64,000 nucleotides of DNA from Ulva prolifera (Eukaryota > Chlorophyta > Ulvophyceae > Ulvales > Ulvaceae): NCBI GenBank assembly GCA_023078555.1, contig CM041199.1, positions 6,577,315 to 6,641,314 on the forward strand. Reading direction: 5' to 3'. Positions 33,433 to 46,527 of this stretch are shown here, piece after piece (position 1 is the stretch's first letter; each line of letters starts with the position of its first letter). The notes under the pieces were generated by a model that was not told the origin of the DNA, ran no database searches, and worked only from the letters and a program-made list of their open reading frames with translations. The translations under genes were made by a program, and so were the position numbers.

Positions 33433-35092
33433 TGTCGCCACGTGAGCCTGACCAGCTCCTCAGTATGTCCTCACGTGACAGTGCACAGCTTCCCAATGTT
33501 CCTGCCACAAGCTGGGTACTTTTGGGTCCTTACAAAGTAGCAACATGTGTCCAAATTCCAGCCCAGTCTGGTCCTACACTTTATGACCACATAGTGTGTC
33601 CTTACGGACGTTATGCTTCAGCCTTGTCGCCCGTAAGGCTCATGTAAGCCGCATGGACGTCATAAGGATGATATTCGGCCGTCCATATGTTGAGAATTGG
33701 TATATATCGATGTTACACGGAGACAGAGAAAGAGTAAACAACACCAGCGCAACCGCGCCTTTATATATGTTCCGCACACCAGACCTACTGCCTGTCTTGT
33801 GCTGTGCTCCAAAGCACACTTGTCTCACACAATGTATCTAGAGTCCTCTGGAGTATCCAGGCCTATCTGGCCCCAACTGGATACTTCCAGTACACTCCAA
33901 CACCATACGTAATCAGAAGCTTCTAGATGCTGACTCACTTTCAACACCATACGTGAGGATCGCGTGGTGCTGCTGTAAGGACAACTCAGGCTACTAGTGC
34001 TGCAAACGCCGGTGCTCTCGCGTGCAGCCACCTCCGCAGGGGCCAATGTCTGCCGCTGCAGCTTCTTGAGCGTACTACAAGGACAAAGGCGAGGAGGCCG
34101 GTAGCAACATTGAAACAGCGAGTGCCTCCGAGTCAAGGCAAGGTTCGCCATGTCGACACGTCACCGCAGTGCAGCTCTGCTCAGCGTCGTCGTTGAGCCG
34201 CTACTAGCGTTTCCCTGTAGGTTCTGGAATTCTGTCGGGCCATCGTGATCTTCACCCCAACCACTGACCCATTATAGTGGGTGTGGTGCAGTCAACACCA
34301 CACCCACTTCATGTGGTACTGAGTCATGTAGGACTACTGGCACACAAAATGGGTGTCAGTACCCACTTTGACACTTCTGGAAATGTATGAAGTGGGTACC
34401 CACATAAGCTGTAGCAGCACTGATGATACTTGGGTATTGCCAGCATCAGGCACCGTCGAGTCCCATGCGGTCGTTGCATGTACGTAGCCAGGTGATGACC
34501 TTTAACAAAGGCATCAAAACACTCATGTGCCCGAGGAGGACCTCCCCAAGAGCTATGCAGCATACGTGGCAAATTCTTCCCTGAAATTCTTGCCGCCGTT
34601 CACGACAGTATGAGGCGGAGCACCGCAGGTATCGTCTTGCCATGCCACCCACGATGCTTCCCATTGAACTCATTCCTGTCCAGGCCCTCGACAGTGACCC
34701 CATCTTGCATGTCATACAGCTGTAGCAACAACCATGCAACTCTCATAGATGAGCAGCAAAGTACTGCAATCCCTACATTACCGTTCTGGCCGACTGAAAC
34801 CAGAATCACACAAACCAAAAAAAAAAACACAAGGTTGAGATTGTCCACCCGTATCCCACAAAACCCAGATCTTCCGGCCCAGAATCTGACAGACTTGACT
34901 GCCCTTGGCAATTGCCTTGCATGCACTGGTGATGAGATCACGATTGGTGCAGAACGCACGTGTGTGCCATGACTGGTTTTCAACATGAACAGTGCCCCAC
35001 TCCTTCCTGTGCAAATGAGCATGGTGGAGTTGGCTGCTCGCGTGCAACCCAAGCAATTGCACAGCCGTCTGCAACAGTACCCGCATGCAAAG
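33433..35092. other. Spacer downstream of gene 3
   Basis: This contains the 3' untranslated region of gene 3 (leftward) and a dispersed-repeat end at 34072-34130. An A-rich tract occurs at 34819-34829. No separate gene is recognised. Long frames here are shadows of exon 15 or uninformative. Confidence 0.4.
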
Positions 35093-37109
35093 CTACGCCG
35101 AGCCCATGCTCCAGTCAGTGCCGCGTGTCTGCATGTTATCAAAGGTATGGTCCCACGACTGCAGCAGCGCCTCCGCAGTTGGCCGCTTTCCGGGGTCGCG
35201 CTCCAGGCAACGCAGCACCGTCCGCCGCAGCCCCCGCAGCTTCTCCAGCCGCCCCCGCGTCGCCTCACCACTACCCTCCCACGGCAGCTGCATCCGCCCA
35301 GCAATCGCCTCCTGCGCCGCCGCCTCAGACTCGACGGGGATTGTGGTTGCTGGGAACGCGCGTTCGCCAGTGAGGAGCTCAAACGCGATGACCCCAATCG
35401 CCCAGATGTCGACAGCTGCATCGACGTGGATAGTGCGGCTGCCAGCTTCGAGGGCGTGCACAACCTCTGGGGCAGCGTACTTGAGTGAGAACATGAGAGG
35501 AGCAGTGGAGCCTGCAGCATGTGTCCCGCACATTGGGTGTTTCTTTTATAAAATTTCTTGTTTATTTTCGCGACCTAGACTGTTCGCAGTGTATCTACGA
35601 GACACATACAGTGGTGTTGACTATGTGTATCTGACATATGCGTTTACATGAGCATGACCTAGGCGTTCTGCCCTGTACACCTGTAGATGAAGCACATGGA
35701 GAGATGCTGACGAGTTAGGTCATGGGTAGAAGAAGCATGCATCGGGGCTCGCCTTGCATCCCATTGTGCCGCTGGTGACGTCACCGCTGGACAGCATCGC
35801 AAACACCGTGGCTCAAGGCGTTGTTTGCAGCTCACGTGCGATTCAAGTGACTGTTGATTTCAAGTTGTACAGGCTGACATCATTAGAGGACCCGGAACAT
35901 GCAGCACGACGCTGCTAGTGGCGTTACACTGGACAGTGCACATGCTGCAGGTGAAACAGGACACGCACAGGCTGCATACCAATCAGGGCGGTGCAGCCAA
36001 AGTCGATGAGCGTCCAGTCGTGCTGCTTGGGGCGGCGCAGGATGTTGCCTGGCTTGATGTCCCGGTGGGCGTACCCGAATGCGTGCAGCTTCCGCAAAGA
36101 CCGAACGGCGTGGCTGAGTGCCTGCATGCACCCACTACCATGGTGCTACATGATGTGCAATCGAATGTAGGCTGCGAGACACATTGCATGGTCGCAGCTA
36201 CACACAATGCCGTGTTCTTGCACACCCAAACGCGTCTCTATCTGCTAGGCAGCCGGGCGTGCCCTCTAGTACTCAGGCAACACCCAGTGGACAGCAGTGT
36301 TGGGTCATCGCGCCCAGTCAGATAGAACAACTCGGAAAATTCAGATCTAATTTCGGGGTGGCAGTCCTGGAAATGCTGCAAAGCGACCCAGCACTGGCGG
36401 ACAGGTGTACATGTCCAAGTGTGAGATGGCAAATTTCCATTTGGAGGAGAGTAACGCGGCGGCGGCAGGAGGAGGTTGCGGTGGCAGCGCTGCTAGCATC
36501 GCCGTGCCTGCTCCTCATGCATGGCCATGTGTGCGGTGAGCAGCAAGCACCTGGAAGATCGTGATGAAGTCCCCGTTGGCGTTGTCCCGGGCCCACTCGT
36601 CGAGGCTCTGGCCGCACTCGATGATGACAAACGGCGGGAACACGTAGCCGTACGGCGTGCGGTGCGCGCCAGAGGTGTTCTCCTCAACAGCGAGGGTGGC
36701 GGGCATCATGGCCTTCAGCTGCGACTCGGTGTACAGCTCCCGCTCCCGCCTGAAGGCCTCGTTATGCAGGTAGAACTTGACCGCCGCCTGCATGCGTACG
36801 GTGCCATGCGTGTAGGTTCAAGCTGGATTTTCAATCTGGATTCGACATGTATACGACTGCCTGGAATTAAAATCAGCAAGCACATGACTGGATGCCGCAG
36901 CCGGCGCCACAGCAGAGCGGGCGATGCGGAGCCATACCCGGTCCATGGTGCCAGCCATGCTGGCAAACTGCACGACGCCCTGGCCACCGACGCGGCGGTC
37001 CACGGAGGAGCCGAGAGTGTAGCGGTGGTGGAAGACAGCCTGCATGTTGTGCATCGCGTCCAGCGCCACCTGCAGCTCCTCCAGGGCAGTTGGCGCATCT
37101 GCGGCAGCC
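35093..37109 (-). other. Kinase-domain exons (12-15) of gene 3
   Basis: The glycine loop RVGGQGVVQF is at about residues 1064-1073, the Lys of AAVKFYL near 1086, HRDIKPGN at 1181-1188, DFGCTA near 1202, AAPEV near 1222, and DIWAIGVIAFELLTG after that. The C-lobe ends with RDPGKRPTAEALLQSW. Exon lengths 172, 237 and 142 are identical in genes 2, 3 and 4 (237 and 142 in gene 5 too). This shows strong constraint on this part compared with the linker. Whether it is a Ser/Thr or dual-specificity kinase cannot be settled by eye; HRDIKPGN favours Ser/Thr. Confidence 0.87.
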
Positions 37110-40100
37110 CTGCAGGACACATTTGGCGATGAGACACTGTTTGTATACAGTCAATAAAACCGTGGTCCTCAGGCCAGGACAGCTCAGCGCCTGGACCCTG
37201 AGCCTTCAGCCACTTGTGATGCAGCCACGTGGGAGGAGGCACGCTCAGCAACGTTCGACAAATTGTGCCACACATCTCAAGAGACGCACATGTGTTAACA
37301 TGAGCACCAGTCCCGTATTCATGATCCATGTATTTTGAGGCAGGAATTGCGTGCAAGGGAAGTCATATGCAACTTGGAGGGTGGGGGGAGGAGGAGGGGC
37401 GCGCACTTTTGGTAGTCCGACCATGTCACCTTCGTGATTGCGGTGACTGTGGCCGTAGTGGCATCAAGCGATGACGCATATGCCTGCCCGCCGCCTGCCG
37501 AGGATGCATAAGACGTCTGGCGGGCCATGCTCGCGGGCCCTGCGTTGGGCCCGTATGCATGGCCGGAAGTGTTCGGCGGCCCGGCCATCGCGGCGCCGTT
37601 GTGCGGGCCATAGGGACCCGGACCGTAGCCCGGCGGGCCGCCGTATGGATGTGCATGGCCTGGGGGGTACGGGTACATCCCGGGGGGTGGGGGCTGGCCG
37701 GCGGGGTGGGCCCCGGGTGGGGGCTGCGGGGGTCCAGCCATCACCATGCCTGGAGCGCCGGGGGCTGCATGCATTGAGCCGGCGAAGGGCCCTTGCCATG
37801 GGGCGGCTGGGGGTTCGGGGCCCTTGCCGTTGGCTGCTGCCGCCGCCTCGGGAAGCGCGCCGCCCTGCACCTGCACTTGCATGCATGGCGTCATGCGGTG
37901 CACCAGCTGGCTTGCACCACCAACGCAGAGGTGCCGGCCACGATCGCGGGCCACAGGGAACGATCGCCTGCGCCACATCGGCCATTTGGGACGGGGTCCA
38001 GGGCCGTGTGCCTGACTGCATGGCATGCATACGGCATGAAAATTTCTCCATCCATGACGGAATGCCACAGAATTCGAAACTGGCGACCTCGTCGCACGGG
38101 CGTGTACATGCCGAATTGTTCACTCAGAGGCCGGAGCTGCGGACAGCAGAAGCACCACTGAACATCTGGCCATTCCCATGTTTGTGAAGGTATCGCACAC
38201 GAACATATCGCACACGAACATATCGCACACAAACATGCGCTCCCAAAGTACCACGCGCGGGAGTGCCAAAGTTGGCGCACCTCACTGGGACCGGTGCTCA
38301 CTGGTTTACCTTCCCGCCCTCTCTTGCGACGCCATGCCACAAACAGTGCCGCCAGCACGCACAGCAGCAGCACCGCCGCCACGGCCCCAGCGATCCCGGC
38401 GATCATGCCGGTGCTCGTGCCTCCATCCCCACTGGAAGATGGCTCAGCGTCCGCGCCCTCTGGGGGGCCTGCAGGCGTGATCAGCCCCTTGTCGTCGTCG
38501 CCCTCGCCGGCGGGTGAAACAGCTGGTTGATCAGGGCCGCTTGGGGGTGGTGGAGGCGGCACGACCGGGTCGACCGGCTGCGGCGTGGCAGCGGCTTGGG
38601 GCGGGATTGCTGGAGGCGGGGGTGGAGTGGAGTCGCGGAGGGGGTACGCTGGGAGGTACGCTGAAGCTGGAGGAGAGTCTAAGGCCTGCAGCAGGTGCGG
38701 ACCTGTCACGATTTCACGGCCGCGCCTGCGTTACGCAGGCTGCGGCACATTTAGACTCAGGCCGGGTGCCGTTCTGGGTCCGTGTCGGCCAAAATTGACA
38801 TCCACGCGGCAGTAGCTCTGATCGATTGCGGCCAGCATCAGCAGAGCCGGATCGAGCACTAGCAGACAGGCTTCTCAAGGTCAGGCAGAGGCCCAAGTAG
38901 CACACATAGGTCAGTAGGGTCATGGGGTTGCATTGCGCTGCAAAAGGCCAGAACAAGTGTTCTCTGTACATTCCGTAGCCGGACTTTCAGATCAGTAGCG
39001 CTCAATGTGACTGAAGAGAGCATGTCAGGAGATTCGTGTAGATCTGGAGAATCTTCCGCCTCGAGAAGATCACTGTGAATCAGACAAGGCCAGGTGACTC
39101 CTCGGAGGAGGGACGCACCTTCTTCGCAGCAACAAACCACGGGTCATCGGCCCGCAGCGGCGGTGGATGCCGCCCGGATAAGTCCTCTAATCGCGCCAGA
39201 GGCAACGGTGAAAACAGTTCGGTCGTAAACTGCTCAATGGACTGCAGAAAATTCAAAGTCACGTGGCTGACTCGACTCGACACACTCAACAAAGGCAGGC
39301 CTGTGGATACGATGATTGCTTGTGTACAGCATCTCCACAGAATCTGCGGATAGGTAGGTGCAGCAACACGTGGATTGCAACTGCGGCCACTCGAGCTCGT
39401 GATGGTAACATGATGAGCAAAGGCTGTACGTGCATGCCATGCGCAGTGGTGGCCGCTCTGCATGAATGCATGCATGCAAAACCGTGGCGCAGCATGCACA
39501 TCACCGACTTCATGTGTTCACTGACGCTGGATTGGACTGCCGCGCCTGATCGGAGCGACGTATGCTCTTTTCGGGCATGCCTGCTGAAGTGCCCGTGCGG
39601 CGCTGCCAAATGCCGTCGCTGTCGCCGATGTGGTGAACATGGTCACGCGCAGCCGACACTGCGGCATGCTACAGAAGCGCGGGCGGATGTAGTCAACTAA
39701 AGCGAACGAATCCCTTCTGAGAGTGTGGCATTCTTCAGCCAGTGGGGTCGGGGCGCACCGTGTGCTGGGCGCTGTCGCTGAAGACATAGGCGCCCCTGGC
39801 GAAGACGATCGGCTCGGGGTTCACGATGTCTGAGATCGTGCAGTTGTCGAGCACGAGGCTGGCGTTCAGGCCAGAGACGTGGATGGCCCCGTACTCAGGC
39901 TCCCACACGCCAGGCGACTCGGGAGGAATGTCGTCCGAGAGGCCGCGGAACGTGCAGGACTTGAAGTACGCGTTGGAGTCCCACACCCCAACAGTCACGC
40001 CCGCCTGCGCTTCGCCGCTGCAGGCGTTGAACACGGAATCTGCACAGCATACGAGACCAGGGTCGGGGCCGGGGATCATGCCATGGTCACGGGAGACATC

Positions 40101-43100
40101 ATGGCTTAGGGATGGCTGCTCACCACTCACGGCACCGGCTATAGACTCGAAGGCAGACAGTTCGCACACCATGGCAAGACGGGCTGACATCGAGAGCCGC
40201 GGTGTGTGCGGAGATTGCCACACGGTGCGTGTGCACGGAAGGGTCGCCGTCGACATGAGCTCATGATGTGCTGGAGGGACTGACCTGCTCGGCTGCCGTG
40301 GGGGTGCACAGTGAGTGGCCTCATGATGGACTGAAGGATCTAGACTGCTTGGGGCTGGGGGAGCATCTGTCCCACCCATTGCTGAGGGGGCAGGTACCAA
40401 GCGGCTGGCGCGCTTGCATTGTCAACAGAGTCGCATTCCTACGTGTTCCTTTGGATAAATTACGTTTAGTACGCGTTTGTTATTTTTACGTAGGAAATCA
40501 ACGTATGATACGTTGGGATGCGGGGACTACGTTTTCAGGACGGCTCCAGGCAAATTTGCACCCCTAGCCATGCGGCATGGATTCCATGCATATCGGAAAC
40601 ATGATGCACCCGTTGCCACGAGGCGTAGCAAGGCCTGTAACACCATGCCCTGTGAACAACAGTTCAACACATGCCACAGTAACGTTGCACATTGAACTGG
40701 CAACACATATCAATAGATACTTGATGCCGTGTGTCAGACCATAGACTGCACAGATTGCTGCACACTGCAAATCATTTGACATGATGGGGCAAAAGTCTTT
40801 GGCGCCGTGCCGCGCCAAGACTGCATTTTACCTGCTTCACAATGTTTTATTTTGCACCAAACTTAAAACATCCGTTACGTGTGCGTTTTTTTATTTTATA
40901 GCGCAGGAATGCAACTCTGATTGTCAGTGTGCACCGAGGGTGTGGCCAACACAGGGAAGGAGCGCATTGACGTGCCCTGTACACCAATGCCACACAGTAC
41001 CGCGGGGTCCAACTGAGTCTCTGTGTGGCTGCAGCTGAGTTGGAAATTTTTCAGGGCCTTGACGTGTCACCATTTCAGTCGTGAGATGACACCGGCGGCC
41101 ATGTTGAGTTGAATGCAGCACGCTCATTGCTCCTCAATGTGTGTAAGCCTGTGCTTGTGCTTGAGCACCTGACTAGCATAGCAGCCCGCTGCGGCAGACC
41201 TGAAAGTGGCTACAGGTGGCAGGATCATACATGCGCATGCAGTCCCCGGTCATCGTGTACAGCATGCTGGGAGACAAAGCACGAGCACACCTTGTGCGTA
41301 GACCCCCCCCACACTACGAGATGTCTCCACAGCCTTGGTGTTGGCACTACGGTCCCCTTGCGCCACACAGTTCGTCATGTACATCTGGCCAAAGTACCGC
41401 ACCCAGAACGCCAGCCGCTCCAGAGTTGACGACCCGTCAAGAATCTGGATGTGCAGAGAGTCGACCCACAGGCGGGAGCGGTCAGCGATGAAGAGTGTCT
41501 CAGTGGTGATCAGGACACAACGCGGAGCCTGCCAGGGCTCCTTCTGAATGGTGCCGATGTCGAGGCTTTGAATTTCAGAGGCAATGGCTCCCGTGGGCGG
41601 CTCGGGACAGAAGCCCTGCAGCATGCCCTGATCACGGGATACTTTGTGGGAGCTTTCGCCCTACAAGTTATGCAGAATATGGACAGAGAATGGTTCAATG
41701 CACTGTGAGCGGGGCGAACGGCTCATGCTTCCTGCACGGATGTATGCATGCCTCAGTTCAGCTGTGTGCACACACAGGTGGCACATTGCTGGCCTTGGAC
41801 AGTGGATCTGCATCTGTAGAGTCAGTGACACCTGCTTGCAATTGCGCGGTTCATCCACCAGCAATGGCACCAGCTCAGTGCGCGCATTGGACGCAACATC
41901 GGTACTCGCAGCTATCACAGAGGGGACGTGCCGAGTTTCTGTCATCAGTACGACCGTTCCAAAAACATTTCACTTTCAAAGTAAAACTGGCGCGTAACAC
42001 ACCCGGATCGACCTTGTCGTAGGTCCAGTATACCCAATCTGGTACAAATAGGTTTGAAACCTTGAAGGGTTGACGATCGGGTCGCGGGGGGTGGGGAGGG
42101 TCCGGAGGTCGAGGTGGGCGCGGATCTCGATGTCACGGACGCCCTCGTGGAACGCGTCCTGGAGCTCAAACGCCGTGAACACGGCCGCAATGCTGGCGGG
42201 GGCATCGCCATCGACACCGAGGGACGCCGGAACGGGAGGGTTGGGGGGCGGGGCTGGGGCGTCTTGGATCTGCGAGGGTGTCGCTGCTGCGATCGCCTGC
42301 ACCACAGTGGCGTCTACGAATGTGTCCCCAATTTGATTGCACGACAAGGCATGACTCGAGGAGGCAGGAGCGCAGATGGCTCTGCATCTCACGGCAGTGC
42401 ACAGCTACACACATTCGAAGACAAGCTATTTCCGGGGTGCTGTCAGCCTCGTCTTTGTCCTTGTGGCACATGAATGAAGACAAGAACGACACCCACAATC
42501 GTGGTGGTCGCGAGCTCTACGCCAACGCAAGGTCCTTATGGGGTGGTACTACAGTTCATGAATTGTACTACATACTACATCCTAGCAGCATGTGTCATGC
42601 TCATGCACTGCATGCACGCTGCCTGGACGGCATGCACGCCGGCCCGATGCTTTGCCACACATCGGTCAGCACAATTCGCACTGGTAACAGTAGAATGGAT
42701 ATGAACAGTAAGTGGTACTGGCAAGCCCCAGCATGCACAAAACTTTGACAAACCCTCTACGCATGTGCACCAGTGCAGAATCATTTCCATCGGATTGTCT
42801 CCCAACCAAAAGTAATTAATCTGAGCCCAACGCCCATGCGTGCGGCACAGAAAGCCAGTCGGGGTCATACTGCCATGAAACAGCACACCACGAAGCAAAT
42901 GATTTCGAAATTGCGTTCGCTGCTCAGGCGTTCATCAACATCTGTTGCGCAATGGACTGGCATGCAAAAAGGGCTGTTTGGTCGGCGAGTCGTCGAGGTT
43001 GTGGTGAGCCACAAACAACACCTACTCTCGTGGCGAACTTGCAGAATTACGTGCGGTGTGGGCAGGGAATGCTGGTACATGGTGTAAAGGTCCGGCAGCT

Positions 43101-46100
43101 GCAGCTTAGTTGCAAGCGCAGCGCCATGCATGTGTTTGTGGCAGGGGCCGTTGCGGCACACCGCTCAAAGAACACCGAGGGCGCTTTGCGGAGGGGGTGC
43201 AAACGCACCTCCTGCACTTGTTCGAACCATACATCTTCAGGTGTGAGCGTAGGAACGCCGACGTCTGCCAGAGCAGCGCTCGGCAGCGGCGGGCGCACCA
43301 GCTCGCGGTTGGGGGTGAAGTCGTACACGATCGCAAAGCCGTCGCCGCGCACGACGCCTCCATTGGCACCCCACTGAGCCCCGGCAGTGGAGACGTTGCT
43401 GTAGGTGAGGCCGTCCGCCATGAAGAGCGCATCCTGGGCCCACATGAGGTTGATTGCATCGATGTTGATGAACCGCGAGTCCTGCATGCACCCCCCCAAA
43501 TGCGTATACCGCATGCACCCCCGCACACCCGCAGATGCAGCTACATTGCCAGAGACCGCACAGGGCAGCAGCTGCATTGACGCACAGCTCGGCAGTCCCA
43601 GCAGCCTGGATGATGAACAGGTCAGACGTCTGCCTCAAGAATTAGCACGTGATCCACGGCATTCGTAGGAATTCTGAAAGGCAGCAAATGAAACAAAAGT
43701 GAAGCAGGTCCACTATTGTGACCAAAATATGGTGACTCAAACACGCATATATTAGGTGGCTAGCCCACGGATTTACTCCTATCTCGGTCATGATCCTGTG
43801 ATACAACCCTGGGGGGGAGATTGAGGGCATCCATTGATGGCATCAGGGACACAGTGATATGCTGCAACGGCGACTGTACGATCCTGTGGTACGGGGCGAA
43901 ATACGCAAACAAATCGCGGCATTACATCTGGGTGTCGGGCGCAGGCATGCGCTGCGTGTCCCGACAGGAACATGCTTTGCCCTACAGTGACTAACGGCAG
44001 CTACACAGTATCTGCGTCGGCAGCCGCAACGGCCACTACCTAGGGTTATGGAGAGGCGTATGGCCACCTGCGAGCTGTACAGGTGCTAATCATTTCCATA
44101 GACACACACTGTCATGGAGTGGCAATGTTTGCGCGGTCGTAGCTATGCAAGCCACGGCGGCAACGCGTGCGATGCACGGGTCACATTTGTTATAAGACGC
44201 CTCTGCAATGTGAACATGCAGCAGTTTGATGAGGTGTGATGGCCACCAGGCTTTGACTGTCTGCAGTGCATGCTATGCGGAGGAGCTTACCTGGACAGTC
44301 ATGGACGTTGGAGTGGACAAGGCCGCAAAGACTCCTCGGAAACGGAACATCCTGGAGATTGGATCGTAATCAAGGGATGAACTGCGTTGTAAGATGTTGG
44401 AGAAGGTGCAGTTGGCAAACACGATGGAGGACTGGAAGCCATACACCATCTGAGTCTGGCCACCCATGTGGTCAAATATGCTGTCTGCATGCCACACCCC
44501 GCACATCACACCAGTGTTGGGTCGCCTTTCAGCTTTATGAGGGCTGCTCTCCAGGTGTTCGGGGTCGTTCTGTGTGAATAAACCTGACGATCGGAACCTG
44601 TGTCATCCGGCTGGTACGTCATGCATGTATGCAGTGCTGCAGGCCTACACAGTGATCACCGCAACGAGATGGAACACCGAGCACCCAGTGCAGCTGACTG
44701 GGCTGTCTGTGGTCTAGTGCACACTCTGGAAGCGGGAGGAGGATAGCCTGTGAGCTCCGGTCGTCACAACACTACCAGGATGCTCTTGTGATGGATTGAA
44801 GCTCCCGCCTGGTGTGTTGTGTGCCTTGGAGCCTGATCAGTGAGGCTGCGGCTCTAAACGTCAGATGGAGTGCAGCAAAGCTGATCGACCGAGTGCATCC
44901 ACACCTTCGATGTATGCTTTGGCACCTTCTGCAATCCACAGAGCACTGGAGTTGGCCCCCGGGAGCCCTGAGCCCTGGACTGTCAAGCGGGTGGCGTAGA
45001 GGACTCCTTTGCCCCTGGCATCGATGCCATGTGACAAGAAGAATCGAGAGTTTTGCAGGCGAAGGTACAGTGCGTCCAGCCAAAGGGGCTGGAAAAGCTT
45101 AAAGATGCTGTGATCGCTAACGATTACACACTGCGGGGCCCTCCATTCGCCAAAGCCTGGACCTGCTAGGCTGAAGGTCGAGGCTGCCGGGGGAGGTGAG
45201 GAGCAGTCGCCCTGCACAGCAGCGTTGGGTCGTCGGGTCCACTATCAAGGAACGAGTCCGAATATGTAGGTCTGGCGTCTGAATGGCAGCCCATAAACTA
45301 TCGCAATGCGAATCAAGAAAACTGCAGATTGCACTGGCGCAGCTGGAATTATCGAACTGACACGGAGCAAAGAAAAGCAGAGCATTCCGCTGGAGCCTCG
45401 TGGGCACCAAGCTGGACGTCAACACCGCCCCATACACGAAACAGCTTGATTCAATGGCAGAGATTTCACATTACTAGACAGGTGCTTCTTGATGTGGACG
45501 TCAATGCCGACGGCGAGAGTGCACCTGCCAGGGATTGCACATGACAGAGAGATTGACTCGAGATCAGAATTCCGGCTTCAACACCTAAAGGTGCCAGAGC
45601 ATACTCAAAAATCTAGCTGAACCAATTAGAGATTCTGAGATGGAAAGGAGAGAGCATGCAAGCCTGACCTGGAAGGACCCACAGCTACAGGAGTAGTCAA
45701 TCTCCCTGCAACCGGCTCTACCGACAGCAAGGAATCATATCACCCAGCAGGCAGCTGCATAAAACATTTCAGAGAGGAAGTACCCGTATGGACCGCGTGG
45801 ACGGCTTTGCGTCGCCGAGCACAGTCGCAACCAGCGATGTGTTCGAGTTGAACGCAAGCGTCACATCTGCCAAGTCCAGATGGGCCTGAATGAGGATATC
45901 TTGTGCTCCGGACATCATAGCTGCCTGTAGCTGCTTGGCGGTGGTGACGACTGTGATGTCCGCTGGCGCGCTCGAGGACGCTGGCAGTGTAGCGTCCAGC
46001 AAGCGCCGGGAGACATGCGAGTCCTCCGTCGATGCAGCGGCAACATCATTTGATATATCCTGGAGGCAGGAATTCTTTCACATGTGACGGCCTGTTGTAA

Positions 46101-46527
46101 TGGGCCGTGGGGAGGGCAGGGTCACTAAACTGGCTGAGCTGTAGCCGAAGAGCGGAGATGGGGTGTTGCTACAAACGGCACCCGCGTATGCGTGCTCATG
46201 TAGTCGTAACGATCAATTTACTCCTTTCATCTGCAGCTGGACTTCCGCACAGACCGTTGCCAGCACGGCTCTTCGAATTCGTTTGGTAACACAATCAGGC
46301 CCTTTCGACATGTTGCAACGGCGAGGCTTGATTGAAACCGCGATAGCACCCACTCTCAGAGTACGTACAGAGGCCCAGATCTGTCCAGAAGCCCGTTCCA
46401 GGTACTCTACAGCCGAGCAGAGCGTAGCAAGCTGCAGAAGCATCGCGCATGCCGCTGCGACCCATTTGTAGCTAAAGCGAGAGGAATATGTTCTATAGCA
46501 ACTCATTGAAGGCTCTACGCAGACCAT
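35093..46527 (-). CDS. Receptor-like kinase gene 3 (complete, 15 exons)
   Basis: Exons: 46369-46527, 45784-46059, 44905-45211, 44291-44484, 43209-43481, 42003-42296, 41291-41615, 39759-40039, 39119-39241, 38310-38685, 37407-37875, 36938-37109, 36551-36787, 35980-36121, 35093-35511. They sum to 4047 nt, 1348 residues plus a TAG stop, with no break. I chose ATG at 46527; an in-frame ATG at 46506 would also leave a full signal peptide. The layout is signal peptide, RRLLD, module A (54-403), module B (404-744), Pro stalk and membrane span (745-869), Gly/Pro/Tyr linker (870-1025), and kinase (1026-1348). It probably senses something at the cell surface or wall and signals by phosphorylation. No ligand can be named. 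Its 5' half is nearly identical to gene 1. Confidence 0.9.
36295..36396 (+). mobile_element. hAT-like MITE, 102 bp
   Basis: The ends are CAGTGTTGGGTC and its imperfect complement GACCCAGCACTG. It is flanked by an 8-bp near-repeat (GTGGACAG left, GCGGACAG right). CAGTG termini with 8-bp target repeats are characteristic of hAT transposons. It lies in intron 13 of gene 3. Confidence 0.75.
37407..37875 (-). other. Cytoplasmic Gly/Pro/Tyr-rich linker exon (11) of gene 3
   Basis: This exon encodes a low-complexity linker between membrane and kinase with repeats of the PPGYGPGPYGP and PPPGMYPYPPG kind. It ends in a conserved TVTAITKVTWSDYQK segment. Its length (469 nt) is the same in gene 2. Such linkers can be flexible or bind SH3/WW-like partners; that role is inference. 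Confidence 0.7.
38310..38685 (-). other. Stalk and transmembrane exon (10) of gene 3
   Basis: This exon encodes a Pro-rich extracellular stalk (STPPPPPAIPP and similar) and then one hydrophobic span (GMIAGIAGAVAAVLLLCVL...) followed by WRRKRGR. Basic residues after the span put the kinase side in the cytoplasm by the positive-inside rule. Confidence 0.85.
39119..42296 (-). other. Ectodomain module B exons (6-9) of gene 3
   Basis: Module B opens with FTAFELQDAFHEGVRDIEIR, contains APRCVLITTETLF, a phase-1 junction at DSVFNA, beta-helix-like turns (FKSCTFRGL, LDNCTISDI), and closes with DDPWFVAAKK. Exon order and intron phases repeat those of module A. Short Asn/Cys-containing rungs fit a right-handed parallel beta-helix of the pectin-lyase type, inferred from pattern only. 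Confidence 0.75.
42428..42472 (+). repeat. Dispersed TGTAAC-ended repeat, plus-strand remnant
   Basis: The plus strand reads GGTGCTGTCAGCCTCGTC followed by TTTGTCCTTGTGGCACA, a diverged copy of the conserved end of the family. It lies in intron 5 of gene 3. Confidence 0.45.
44510..44600 (-). mobile_element. Degenerate hAT-like MITE
   Basis: Paralogous to the remnant at 1255-1345; starts CAGTGTTGGGTCGCC. Confidence 0.4.
45223..45320 (+). mobile_element. Degenerate hAT-like MITE
   Basis: It begins AGCGTTGGGTCGTCGGGTCC and keeps the GAACGAGTCCGAATATGTAG core seen in intact copies. The right end is lost. The paralogous remnant is at about 1990-2090. Confidence 0.4.

Larger units (their letters stand above)
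43209..46059 (-). other. Ectodomain module A exons (2-5) of gene 3
   Basis: After the conserved SRRLLD site, module A opens with TTAKQLQAAMMSGAQDILIQ and includes STRSIR at the end of exon 2, APQCVIVSDHS in exon 3, DSIFDHMGGQ and NCTFSNI in exon 4, and SRFINIDAINL and DVWFEQVQE in exon 5. It aligns exon by exon with module B. Confidence 0.75.

Noticed and set aside
34600..35520. 306-codon minus-strand frame near the 3' end of gene 3
   Set aside because: It overlaps exon 15 of gene 3 in a different frame; the kinase frame at 35093-35511 is supported by paralogues.
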